Assembly (NCBI GenBank): GCA_013399115.1
Contig: VXAA01000616.1
Span: 164,605 to 228,604, forward strand
Reading direction: 5' to 3'
Length of the DNA: 64,000 nucleotides
DNA from: Anseranas semipalmata
Taxonomy: Eukaryota; Chordata; Aves; Anseriformes; Anseranatidae
Under the pieces are notes generated by a model. It was not told where the DNA came from, did no database searches, and saw nothing but the letters and a program-made list of their open reading frames with translations. Shown in pieces: positions 11,501 to 23,110 of the stretch (position 1 is the stretch's first letter; the number at the start of each line of letters is the position of its first letter). Made by a program: the position numbers and the translations under genes.

Positions 11501-14500
11501 GCAGCTTCTGCTCCTGGCACACCTGGCCCTTCATCACCTCCACCTCTTCACACCTCTACAGCAGAGCAGAGAAGAGCAGATGACTACACTGCAAGTACTG
11601 TACATCACCCTCACACATGCCTGCTCTGACATGTCCCTGCTATTTTAATGGATTAGGCAGCCAGAGCGTCCCTGTAGAAGTTACACCTGTTGTTACCCCA
11701 GTCCACTAGAGGCAGAACATAGAAATATGTTGCTGGTCACTCACTAGACCATGACAAGCCCTTGAGCAGCTCATGGCAGACTTCTTACCTTGTGCAGCTG
11801 AATGGCCAGTTCCTGCATCTCAGCCTCCAGCCGATCTGCATAGGCCAGCTCCAGGGCATCACTGGGCGGCCGAGCATTGCTGTGCCATCGGGCAATAGCA
11901 GAAGTCATCTTCCTCTTGGGTCCAAACAGGCTGGTGGGAGAATGACAAACTGTCAGGGAGCAAACATCATATCACCCATGCCCAGGCCCAACAGGATGCC
12001 TGGAGGACCTCTGCAACCTCTGTTCCTCCAAGGCACCTTCCGCAACTGGAGCCTGTTGTAGCCAAGAACTAAGGGATATCAAAATCGAGTGGGAGACTGC
12101 CAAAACAGAGAAGCACTCACCAGCTAAGCTTTCTTGACCAGGTGGCATGTGTGGTTTTAAGGGGAAGAAAAAGAACTATCTTACAGATACTCACGTGATG
12201 CCTATTTCCTTCAGATCACTCTCTGTGAGGGTCAGGAAGATCCTGAGGTCAACATCTTGCTCCTCAAACACTTGCAGGTACTTCAGACACCCAATCTGCT
12301 CAAGGAATGTTGCCAGGTCCTGCAGCCCATACAAAATGAACTATTTACACCCTCACAAACAAAAACATCACTGCTCTTCATCATAAACACCTGCTTCCTC
12401 ATGTTGCTGTTACATCTTCCTGGGTTCTAGCAACAGTCATGACTCTCCCTGGCCTGTGCACTGCAGCCATTGCCTCTTGTAACAAGTGCAGAAAAGACAG
12501 ATAAACCAACATTTGCCCTAGCCCCCACCACAGCCCTAAAGTATATGGAATATCCCTCCAACAACAGCAACACCTAAACAAGCAGTTCTTTGTACAAGAA
12601 AGCACTCTTTCAGAAGCATTTACATTTGGGCAGTGGTTTGGCATCAAAGTCATTTTGATGACAACTTTCCTTTTATCTGAGAAGGCCAAGAAAGCAGCTT
12701 GGGCAATTTCAAAGAAACCTCCCAAGCCTGATACAGCGATGTGGTCTGCATCACTTCAGAGATAGCTTTCTGTCCTTAGTTACCTGGGGTCCTGTATAGG
12801 CAGGGGGCTCAGGAAGCATGAGGTGCTGACTAGAGCCTCCAGCTTTCCCTGGGCAGTGGGTCCACTGGTTATCACTGTTGCTGTAGCGGTTCTTGACCTT
12901 AAAGCTTTTGGCTTGTTTCCGACTAGGAGGACTGTTTGTATGGTCGGAATCCTGAAAAAGAAAAAACACAACAGGATGTGTAAAGGACAGTAAAGGTCAA
13001 GGACAGTTCTGCAAAGATGCCAGGATCACTGTCTAACAAGTGCAGACTCCAAGTCCAAAGCTGTAAATCCAGGCAGTGGTCTATAAACACAAGCAATCAA
13101 GACTAAAGACCTTTTTAGAAGGGGCTGAGTCAAATCACTGTCAGGATGGCCCCTTGTTACAGCACTGCTCTAGACTGGCCTGGAATGGCAACAGGCTCAT
13201 GCAATCCCAGCCTATGAAGTAGCATGCTGGAGCAAAGAGCAGCAGCAAATCCTCCCTGAATCAATACAATGTGTTGAGTTCCCATCTGTGACAAGCACCT
13301 CAAGAAACAGGATTTGTCTTTGTGACCCTTCTGTACACGAGCCCAGAGCTGGCTTTGAAGTGTGAGCTGTTACTTGAACCACTGAGTAACCTCTTCCCCT
13401 TTTTGTATTTCAGAATTGACAATATAGCACTGCTGTGCTTCTCTAAATCTTCAATACTGCCAATTACCTTGCCAAGCTGGAGGACTGACCCAGCTCTAGC
13501 AAGTGATGGACCTTTACAGACTGCTAGCTAGATGGTGTCCAAGAAAGAGTTCAGAAGCAACAGGGAGAACTTAAAAATTATTGACTCACCGTCAAAAATT
13601 GACTCTAGAGTGAATGCTCTGATAGTTGGCTACCAGCTAATCCGTAACCTTCAAATACAGAAACTTGTCTTCTTGTGCTTGTAATACTACCTTTCCTCAC
13701 CCAGCCTGGTACTACAGCCTTCTGTGGAAGTAGCATCATAGCAGGCTGTGGAAGAGTGACAGCAAGGCCAAACTGAAGGTAGAGAAAGGAAAATGGACAA
13801 CCTCACCTCATTGCTTTCCAAGGAGCCTTCACTGCTGACCCCCAGGGCTTTGGTCAGGCATTCACTACTGCTGCTGCTGCTCCTGATGGTTGCTAAGTTG
13901 TTGGTGAAGAAAACATTATCCTCTGGAAAGGAACAGGAAAAAACTTTGAGGTTGAGCTTCATTAAACTCAGGACTGTTTTTACCACACAACAATGTGAAA
14001 TCTGCTGAGAGGCATAAAGGAATTCCTGCTCTGGGTTTCTCCTTCATGTGCAATACTTATGATACAAGATGATTCTGAGACAGAAACATCACAAGTCTGA
14101 TCCCAAGCACTAGTCCTTCCCCAACTCCGCTTAGTACCTCAGAGAGCAGGAAGGCCAAGTGTGTGTGTTTCTGCGAGGCTCTTGGTGACAGGGTGGAAAA
14201 GTGGATTATTACCACTAAGCCCACAGTCCCACTACTGAAATTCAAGAAGAGTGTCTCCTTGAGCACAGAGCCAATGCAGTGCCACATTACCCTCTGTCAA
14301 TTTAGGAACTGCCCATAGATCCTTTCCTTGTGCTGCTTCACAGAATGGTTGAGGTTGGAAGGGACCTCTGGAGGTTTTCTTGTCCAAAACGATGCTCCAG
14401 CTGGTCACTTAGAACCATGTACAGGAGCACCTCCAAGGAGGAAGACTCCACAACCTCTCTGGGCATGCTGTTCCAGTGTTCAGTCACCCTCACAGTAAAA

Positions 14501-17500
14501 GGAGGTTCTTTACATTCAGAGGGAAATGCCTCCATTTCAGTTCATGCCTACCACCTCTTCTCCTGTCACTGGTCACCACTGAAAAAAGCCTGGCTCCATC
14601 TTCTGATTCTGTGATTCTTTACACTCTCCACTCATATTTGTACATATTGACATTCCCACAGAGCCTTCTCTTCTTTACACTAAGCCACCTCAGCTCTCTC
14701 AGCCTTTTCTTTGAGGGAGATACTCCAATCTTCAACATACTAGTGGTCCTTTGCTGGACTCTGATCCTCTTTCACCAAGGAAACACCTTCCTTGATCCAG
14801 ACTGCCCCTCTTCTGTCCCTCCAGAGGCCAAGTTCTGGGATTTCTGAAGGTCAGGCTTACTACTGAAGACAGAGGTAAAAGGCAGCATTCAGAACATCAG
14901 TCTTTCCTCTCCATGCCCTTCCACCGGGACATCTCACTCTCTGCTTGGAGGGTCAAGCACAACCTGGTTCCAGCCACTGAAACAATAGTAGGATGCTACA
15001 GACTTGGGTCAGACGTGAAGATCCAGTGACCACTGCTGCCTAACAGACTAAGGAGATTGGAAAGTGAACACAGAAGCCAAGGGGCTGGTCCCACACCCAG
15101 GTGAGCATTGCAAGTCAGATTCTTTTTCCAAGACAGTGATTTACCCCTGCTGCTGCTGCTCTCCACATCCTGCTCGTTAATTGGAGAGGTAACATCCCGG
15201 TTCCGGATATCATCTGCTTCACAGCTGCCATCATCATTGAAGGTAACATAGCCCTGAGGCGGGACCTGCTCTGTGTGCAAGAGGAAGGGAGAAGGAACAG
15301 AGGAATTAGGATGCGAGTTACCAGGGAGTCTCCAGCAGAAAGAGCAGTCAGAGATTTCAAAATAACCAAGAGAATGTCATTTCAACTAGCAGAATCCATT
15401 TTAAAAAGTGCACAGAAAAAAGAGAAATGCTATGTCCACAGTCTCCCTCACACAAATAGCTGTACTTGATTTAGATGGTGGCACTGATGAAAAGTCAGAG
15501 GAAATAGCCTTATAGCAGAGATGTACCTTACTCATGGAGCAGCTTTCAGTTTTTCCTCTCATCTCCACGCCCACGCTAACAAAGTGGAAAAACATCTGCT
15601 TAAGACAGCAAGGTGCCAACTGTGCCTCACCCCCAGCTAAGCACACTGTAAAACTAACCCTTTTGCACCTGTGATAGCATCCCGCTATCATCTCAGAAGC
15701 TGACCATCACGCTTTGATACAGTCACTGCCCATTGTGTAGTATGCATCTGGGTTACGAGAATTAACCAAGTTTTGAATATGCTTTTAAGCCCTTTTTGGC
15801 TACTCCAGAAAACTAGGTAATCAGCCTGAGGAATACCTATGGCTATGATACATGCACAAGAAAGTAAATTCATACCCCTGCATCCAGTGGTTGATGTCTG
15901 AACTAGGATGATTTTTCTCCTGGCCTACTGCAAAGGCCTTACAATCGTTTTTAAGTGGTATTTCAAGCATCGAGGAAGACAAAACTGACAGGTCTAGGAG
16001 TAGCAAATTGACTGTCATTATCAATGATTTTCTGGCCTGTGTGACCACTTCCTTTGTCATCAGCTGAGAATGGCTCTCAAGCCTTTGAGCCTACCTCAAA
16101 AGAGAAGCTGGACTGTTTTCAAGAGTGAGGAGGAACAGTAATTGAGGTAAGAGCAGTGCTTGTTCCACAGATAATGTTCCACTCATCAATATCCAGCTCT
16201 GATAAGGGCATTCAATGGGTTTTGTTTTTAAACCAGAGGCTGTATAGCCTTGTATGAGGGAGTTCACTATTTTCATTCCTGTATAAGCCACGCATAGAAA
16301 GCCCAAAAGAAGAAAATTTTTGGCACAGAAATAGCTGTAAAGCACTTGAGACCACAGAAGACTCTCAATTAGGCTTCTAACTATTCTCACCATAGTGAGA
16401 CTGCTTCTTTCCCCCAATTCCAACCGCTGTTATCTTAGCCAAAGCCTGCGGCCCATCATGGATGCTGGGACCCTTGGTCCTACGGACAGGTCTCTGTCTC
16501 TGGGGAGCAGAACACGATTCATCTGAGGAACTCAGCTCTTCATATTTTCCTGTAGTCCAAACAAAGATTGTGAGCAGCATGGTAATTCACGTACCTACTT
16601 ATTTACTACTCATCCTATAAAACCAACGGAAAGAAAAAGTGTTAAAAGAGAGGGTGAAAGTTTAACTAGGTCAGAAAAGGGCCAGCAGACAAAACAAGTG
16701 TTGGATTTGTGCCTCTCACATCCTCAAAAATATCAGAATTTCCAGGACAGACCAGCTAATATTACCCCTTTATACATCATTCCATACTTACAAGATATCA
16801 AGCACCTATCTTCATGTTCCATCTTAAGATGAACAAGCTAAAACCTGTTACCTGGACCCCTGCAGAAGACCTTGGGCACTGGGGCTGCGTGCAAGTCTAT
16901 CAACCCCACAATCTTCGTATGTCCATACTTCATAGCCAGTGTCCGTGCTGTGGCTCCAGTGTTATCTCTAACATCTGCTTTCACTCCCTACAGAAAAATA
17001 GGCTTTTGAAGTGTTCATAGCAGATATGTACTATATAAAGCAATATTCAAGCAAGCCAAAGAAGTGTCTTCATTTCTCCAATCCCATCAGAAATACAGGC
17101 TCACCTTTGTTCAAGCTCCACTAATGAATTCCTTGTTGCCTAATTATCTGGTCTCCCCAGTTCCCAAATGCCAAGGTATATGCATCTTGTGCATTGCCAC
17201 TGGAAACTATTTTGTTTTATCTGTATGTTTTGCATTGCTGCCTCCTTCTGGAAGTAAGCTGGACCAGTTAAATGGGATACTAAAAACTGTTTAACATTAA
17301 GAGACATGAATGCCAATAAGCTTTAGGACAGAGACTTAAGATGCCCACTAGCCCAAGCACACAAGCCTGTAAACACAACACAGAGACTACCGCATTAGCA
17401 TTTCCTAATTCAGCCATTATTCAGTCACATCAGACTGCCTCCTCTTTGTGCAAGGCTAGCAGTGCACAATCAGAGCACTAGCCTTCAGAAAACAAATCCT

Positions 17501-19468
17501 TTCAGAACAGCCCTGGAAATCTGGAACTTCAGAGATGACTGTCAAAGATCAAACACTAAGAACACAACACAACACTTATGGTGTTAGTCTTGTGGTTTTC
17601 TGAGGGCTGGAACCACAGATTTTCAGCTTTGAAGAGAACTGTCCACTTACATGATTGAGGAGGTATTGAACAATTATCTCATGGCCAGAAGCAGCTGCTT
17701 CCATCAGCGGCGTATATCCATACACAGGCTCCCTAAAGAGGGAACAAACACAAATGGACACACAGAATTATCAAAGATTAAATTAGCTGCATTCCTTGCC
17801 ATATCATAATAGGACACTTCCAGCCTCCACCCTTAGCTGGTCACAAACTGTACTGTATATGGCTGTTCTACTGCATTCTGGCCTATCTCAATAAAACTCT
17901 CAGTAGAGATGCAGTAAGTGTTACTCTGCACAGCAACACGTTACTCCTCCAGCTGCAAGTCTGCCTTTCAGGGGCAAAATCAGTTTTTCAGGAGCTAGCA
18001 AAGCAAGAACCTCTTGTTGTCCCTAGGCAATTCAATACACATAATGTACAGGTGGTTCCCAAGTCACAGGAATTCATTACACACTCAAAAAACCAGAAAC
18101 CAAACTTGAGTTCAGAAGGTGTTGCACCTGTTTTCTTTCAGAATTTATCCCATAATTAAGCCAGCAGTAAATCTAATTTCTCTTGATCTTGCTTAAATAA
18201 ACAATGGCAACATGGGCATCCTCCACTGTTCAGTTTGCAGGTCACCTGTCCTTGTACTAGCTAGTACTGTGCCACACTTCCCAAGGTGCAGGAGGAAAGA
18301 TAAAAGCAGGAATCTTCTTCCTGTGTGTATGAGTGCATTCATACATCAACTGCTGCTTTCATATCTGAAATGAGAGATCTTTTGAGGAGTTAAATGATAC
18401 ATTCCTCCTTACTTGCAGTTGGCATTTGCCCCGTTGTCGAGTAAGAACTTGACCATCTGCTGATGTCCAGCGCTGGTGCAGTGAAATAAGGCAGTCCAAC
18501 CATGAATATCTTTCATCTCCAGCTCTGCGCCTTGCTTCAAGAGAACAGAGAACGTTCTTTACTGCATCCCCTCTGCTGGGTCTCTTAGCCACTGCCCCTC
18601 TGTGCTGTGATACCAAGAGAGTTTAAATCCCTGTCAGGAAGCTGGACTCAACAGAACAAATTGCACACTTCGGTTGCCACTGATGGAGAATCCTACTCTG
18701 TGCATTTAAACCATGTAGTGTGGCTTTGCCTATTTATTACAGGATACACACCTGGAGTAGGAAGTAAGCAACACTTTCATTTCCACAGCTGGAGGCCAGC
18801 ATGAGCGGCGTCTGCCCTTCTGGTGTTGGGATGTTCACATTCACTCCTGCTTCCAGCAGCAGGTGCACAATGGTGTCGTGGCCAATGTAGGAAGCATACA
18901 TCAGTGGAGTCCAGCCACCACAGTTCCTCTTATTTAAATCCAGATCTCCACTAAATAACAGAGAAAAGAATTCAGCTGAACTACTGGCCTCGAGCTATAG
19001 CTCACAGTAGCTTCCTGCGGTCTCTGCTATTACCACTGTATTGAAAGAATGCTGGAAAAAAATCTAGCATTGAAGCCTGCATGGGAATTCCTACCAGCTC
19101 TGGAACAACTTCCACCAAATCACCAAGGAGATAGTTTTTAAATCAGCAGACTTGCCCCCTGCAACTTTGTGCCTAAGAACACATCAGGAATTCCACGGCG
19201 TGCCCTTGCTGCAATGTTAGACAGACTTGTACGGCAGCCAGAGAGAACCATAAGTCACCATGAACAATAGAGCTGTGCCCTCTCCAACCCCCCCTTACCG
19301 TTGAATACACTCCTGCACCACTTCATACTGGCCGATGGAGGAGGCCGTGTGCAAGTCCAGGGGAACATCCAGTTCTTCCCGACAAATCATCTGACCGACC
19401 CCGTGCCACATAGAGAGGCTGCGGCTCAGCAGCTCCGACTCACTGGCTTCATCGCTCAGCTCTGACAT
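8512..19468 (-). CDS. ANKS3: Ankyrin repeat and SAM domain-containing protein 3
   Basis: Exons on the minus strand, 5' to 3': 19468-19299, 18950-18752, 18534-18413, 17732-17651, 16987-16852, 16549-16391, 15270-15145, 13922-13807, 12951-12784, 12319-12195, 11930-11789, 11555-11383, 10162-10077, 9164-9081 and 8594-8512 (stop). They sum to 1971 bases, 656 residues, the same length I recall for human ANKS3. It starts MSELSDEASESELL, as in human. Ankyrin repeats cover about residues 31-225 (GWTPLMYASYIGH, GQTPLMLASSCGN, GWTALFHCTSAGH, GYTPLMEAAASGH). A serine-rich linker spans about 245-400, with SSSS runs near 325 and 350. A SAM domain lies at about 427-495 (LEQIGCLKYLQVF, LTESDLKEIGIT). A coiled-coil-prone region runs about 495-600, then the conserved end SLPELSAVLE and MGKALQTVTQNLQRLQ. 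ANKS3 is known to bind ANKS6 and BICC1 through SAM contacts and to interact with NEK7 in the ciliary nephronophthisis network. It is head to head with DNAAF8. Confidence 0.96.
9327..9346 (+). repeat. Poly(C) homopolymer of 20 bases
   Basis: Twenty consecutive C on the plus strand (G on minus) lie in the ANKS3 intron between coding exons 10162-10077 and 9164-9081, about 160 bases upstream of the latter. On the pre-mRNA it is a G-run. Exact length is likely unreliable in a draft assembly. Confidence 0.9.
14337..14830 (-). mobile_element. CR1-type LINE 3' fragment, minus orientation
   Basis: The segment starts acagaatggttgaggttgga, followed by agggacctctgg. This is the reverse complement of the characteristic CR1 3' end (CCAGAGGTCCCTTCCAACC then ATTCTGTG-like repeats). 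It continues through recognisable CR1 text about GGCATGCTGTTCCAGTG and a block resembling SAGCCTTCTCTTC. It lies in the ANKS3 intron between coding exons 15270-15145 and 13922-13807. No intact reverse transcriptase is present, so it is a truncated copy. Confidence 0.85.
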
Positions 19469-19474
19469 CCCGCC
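19299..19474 (-). other. ANKS3: ANKS3 exon carrying the start codon
   Basis: The acceptor ctcag ends at 19475. The exon opens with six bases (GGCGGG), then ATG at 19468-19466. The start is chosen because MSELSDEASE is the conserved N-terminus. The six leading bases keep frame with the open frame of the upstream exon 19732-19622, so an upstream in-frame start on longer transcripts is possible. The donor is CG|GTAAGG. Confidence 0.85.
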
Positions 19475-19621
19475 CTGAGTAACCAAAGCAAAGCAGAACT
19501 TTTAGCTGGCTGATCTCCATCTTCCATAGAACACCGCATCACCCAGCAGCTCTGAAGCTCCAAGGTGCCCCAGGCTTGGAAGGCGAGGTCATCTCAGAGG
19601 TACAGAGTTTCAAATTCCTAC

Positions 19622-19732
19622 CTTTACTTTGATTGCCTTCTTAGCCCGCTGCAGCCTGAAGCGGTAAGACTTGCCAAGGAGTTCTTGCTGGCAGTTCGTT
19701 CTTGCTGCAGTAGACTCTGGGATTTGAATACA
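19622..19732 (-). other. ANKS3: Upstream ANKS3 exon, in frame with the ANKS3 start: 5' UTR or N-terminal extension
   Basis: A good acceptor (tttttctag) precedes 19732 and a good donor (AAG|GTAGGA) follows 19622. The exon is 111 bases, exactly 37 codons. The frame leading into GGC GGG ATG of the start exon is open throughout and ends in a basic stretch (SYRFRLQRAKKAIKVK). No methionine is present in it, so a coding role would need a start further upstream. One open frame in 37 codons is not strong evidence by itself. Confidence 0.5.
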
Positions 19733-22254
19733 CTAGAAAAATAAAAGCCAATAATGCTAAAAACATCTTTCAAATCTCATTTTAAGACTTCAGAAGCACT
19801 AGCTTTATTTCCTCCCCTTCTGATCAAAATACGCCTAAGGCACCTTTGGATAGCTTCATCAAGAGAAGACATTAAATTCCTATTTAAGTGCTGATGGCAT
19901 GCTTAGTACTACACAAAAGGATGTAATTCTTGGTCTGCGTGTTTTATAATTCAGTGAGAGAATTAAGAATTCATGTTTCAGGAGAAGCACCAGAAACATC
20001 TGTCTTGTACCACAGGATGGCCCTGCCTAAGCCAGAATTTGGTCATTAATACTGATAACTGTCCACTGGTCTCAAAAGTAGTTAACATCACCTGAGCAGG
20101 GTGCACAATTCATTATGCCTTCAGGTGACCAGCAGACTGTTTCTGCTGTTGGTTTCAGCACTTCAGAAGCAGCCCAGTCCTATTACTGCGAATCTTGGAA
20201 ATTGCTGAAATGCTTTGAACAGCGGTGCACCTGCCCATTTGTTATCCGACTGTACCCATCGTTCCGCAGACAGTAACTTAATTACAAAGCTAGCACAGTT
20301 TCAGGACTGTCTGAAAGGTTTATTTTCCATCCCTAGCCTTGGGGAGCAATTGCATATTAATCATTTTAACTACTCACAGGAGAGTGTTCTCATTTGGCAC
20401 TTCATAAAAAGCTTTTCAACACAGCTGCATCTATCATCTGAGGTCTTCAGCTGTGGTTTCAGGCTACAGCTGAGTCAACCCAATAGGAAGTGCTTTCCCA
20501 TCCCTCTAGTCTCCCTGCCCCCTGTGGAGCACTTGTGGGGTTTGCCTGATCCCACCACATATTACATTGGGCAGCTGAGCTAACCAAAAAGCATTCTCTC
20601 CTTCTAGAGAACTTCTTGCCAGTTTAACTCCTCAGACTAATTCATTTGGGGGTCATGCAAATGCCACCCTGGGCATCGATGAAGGAGAGGCAGAATATGC
20701 TTTCCAGCAGCAGTTGCTCTTTCAGTTGCCTCAGCTGTAACATTAGACAAAAACACTTTTGAAAAGAATCAGGAGGCCTTTTCATGCAAGCACCAGCCCC
20801 TTTTCTTACAACATAAGCAAAAGGCCTTTAACCCCCAACTCTTCATTACCCATCTGGATTTTTTTTCTCCCACATCTTGCCCCTGCCCTGCCTTTAATTT
20901 ATTAGGACCACAAAAGCATCATCCATTCTACCTAACCAGCATGTGCTGGTAATAAGTGATTCCTTTCTCAAGGCTTCTGCATAAGCACCTATTTTACATG
21001 ATAACAGCAATTTCTATTACACTGGCAACACAGAAGCCTCATGCCAGAATACACAGGGCTGAACACAAGTGAAAGACCTGAACACCCTGACCACCTCACA
21101 ATCAAAACACAATGAGATATAAATGGATAAGTGGAACATAAGCAGGAAGAGTAGGAGTGTTTCTCACTGCAACAAACTAAAGCTTCCACTGGAAGGCAAA
21201 AAGGCACGTTCACAGTTAGTTAAAAGAGGTGAGATCCGTGACAGTTGGTAGATGCACATTCAGATGAAAATACAGCTCACTGTTCTCTCTGCAGACTTCC
21301 TTCTTAATTGGATGCATTAACCATAAAAAGCACAGACTTTTAGTCTTCACCAGAATCTGTCCCATGTCAGGTACAAGTTACAAACACAACTTTGGCAAGT
21401 TGTCAACAGAGCAACGTTTACATGACAGAAAGGCTATACTTAATGCTCGACTCCAGAATATTCAAGACTCTCAACCTCATTCCTACCACCCTGACTCTGC
21501 CCTAATCACTGACATCTTGAGTTGAAAAAAGGCAAAAGTTTCACCCCAGACTAAACTGAAACACGATGTCAGCTGTGCATGCACCTGAGAAGATACAGAG
21601 CACAGCTGAACGGAATACAGACAAGAATAAAAGTGATCAGATCCCTAAAGACTAAAAAGAGAAGACTGACCTAATCAAGTTGTCTAGACTAAACGAGAGA
21701 AGCCTGGAGGAGATGTGTGATAACAGCCTCGAAGTACATAAATGGCTGCAGCAGAGAGAGAGGACAAATAACCTGTTCCTGGTGGCCACAGTGGATGTGA
21801 TCAGATGTAACGGGCTTAAATTGTAGCATAGAAGATTTTGGCAAAAGACCACGGAAATCCTTGCATAAGTCAAAACAAATGTACTAGGATGGACTGCCAG
21901 CAGGGATTTGGTCATTAAGAATAAGCCAGACAAACACCCCCGGAACATTTACACGCTGTTCTTGCTCTGGGGCAAAGCAATTAGCTCGACATTCGTTAGA
22001 AGCCTTCCTCAGCCCGGTGAGCCTGACTTATTAATTATTTTTAATACATTGCCACCCACCTATCTATCAAGATCAGAACTCCACCGCGCTGAGACCGGGC
22101 AGGCAGCGAACAGACCGCGCTGCACTCAGCGCTTGCTGCCCGAGCGGATGAGACAACCAGAACGCAGGAAAACAGACCTAAATTATAAAAGTTATTACGA
22201 AAATTGCAGCACAAAGCACCTCGCCACTAAATTCCCTGCTGGCTGCCCGCTCAC
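19733..22254 (-). other. First ANKS3 intron; no gene seen, old CR1 fragment inside
   Basis: This is intronic on the minus strand between the CpG-island donor (22254/22253) and the exon at 19732. Apart from the CR1 remnant near 21.65-21.86 kb I see no coding pattern. Open frames here (for example 20215-20583) have no homology that I recognise. Confidence 0.5.
21650..21860 (+). mobile_element. Old CR1/L3-like LINE fragment, plus orientation
   Basis: The order of blocks resembles the end of a CR1-type second ORF plus its 3' UTR: agagaagcctggaggagat, then gtgtgataacagcctcgaag, tacataaatggctgcag, agaggacaaataacctgttc, and a gggcttaaattg block. The copy is diverged and truncated. Exact borders are approximate. 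Confidence 0.65.
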
Positions 22255-22334
22255 CGGGGCCTCCGGCCGCTCCAGGCCCACCCCGCCCCGCCGCGGCTCC
22301 CCCGAGGCCCTCCCGGCACCGCACCCCAGGCCGG

Positions 22335-22824
22335 NNNNNNNNNNNNNNNNNNNNNNNNNNNNNNNNNNNNNNNNNNNNNNNNNNNNNNNNNNNNNNNNNN
22401 NNNNNNNNNNNNNNNNNNNNNNNNNNNNNNNNNNNNNNNNNNNNNNNNNNNNNNNNNNNNNNNNNNNNNNNNNNNNNNNNNNNNNNNNNNNNNNNNNNNN
22501 NNNNNNNNNNNNNNNNNNNNNNNNNNNNNNNNNNNNNNNNNNNNNNNNNNNNNNNNNNNNNNNNNNNNNNNNNNNNNNNNNNNNNNNNNNNNNNNNNNNN
22601 NNNNNNNNNNNNNNNNNNNNNNNNNNNNNNNNNNNNNNNNNNNNNNNNNNNNNNNNNNNNNNNNNNNNNNNNNNNNNNNNNNNNNNNNNNNNNNNNNNNN
22701 NNNNNNNNNNNNNNNNNNNNNNNNNNNNNNNNNNNNNNNNNNNNNNNNNNNNNNNNNNNNNNNNNNNNNNNNNNNNNNNNNNNNNNNNNNNNNNNNNNNN
22801 NNNNNNNNNNNNNNNNNNNNNNNN
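22335..22824. other. Assembly gap (490 N)
   Basis: A run of N replaces the centre of the CpG-rich promoter. Such gaps are typical for very GC-rich avian promoters in short-read assemblies. Long open frames reported across it are meaningless. Confidence 1.
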
Positions 22825-22863
22825 GGCGGGCGGTGGCCGAGTTGCGCGTGCGCTGCGCCCGGC

Positions 22864-22873
22864 GCCATCTTGG
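22864..22873 (-). promoter_or_regulatory. YY1-type motif (CAAGATGGCG)
   Basis: The plus strand reads cgccatcttg, which on the minus strand is CAAGATGGCG. This is the core of the YY1 consensus found just downstream of start sites in many TATA-less CpG promoters. It lies 40 bases after the N gap. By eye only. Confidence 0.5.
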
Positions 22874-23110
22874 CGGCCGTCAGCCGGTTCCCTCAGCGGG
22901 GCCCCGGCGCCTGCCTGGCGCCGCCGCTGCCCTTCCCCGTCACCGCGCCGCGGTGTGACAAGTGCCGAGGGCACGACTTCGCTCGGCCCCGGCTCTGCGG
23001 CGGGCTGCGTGCCCGCGAGTGCCGCCCCGAAACGGGCTTTGTTTCCCGCCGTCGCCTGTGGCTTCTCCCTTGCCCCAAATGCCAGGCGCCCGAGACAGAC
23101 GTGACAGAAA

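Larger units (their letters stand above)
22180..23110. promoter_or_regulatory. CpG-island bidirectional promoter of ANKS3 (minus) and DNAAF8 (plus), interrupted by an N gap
   Basis: Both flanks of the N gap are strongly GC and CpG rich (22240-22334 and 22825-23060), unlike the AT-rich surroundings. On the minus strand a consensus donor CCCCG|GTGAGC (exon end 22255) marks the likely 5' exon of ANKS3. On the plus strand the DNAAF8 start codon is 1.4 kb away at 24415. No TATA box is visible in the sequenced parts. Head-to-head order matches human 16p13.3. Transcription starts for both genes probably fall in or near the gap. Confidence 0.75.
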
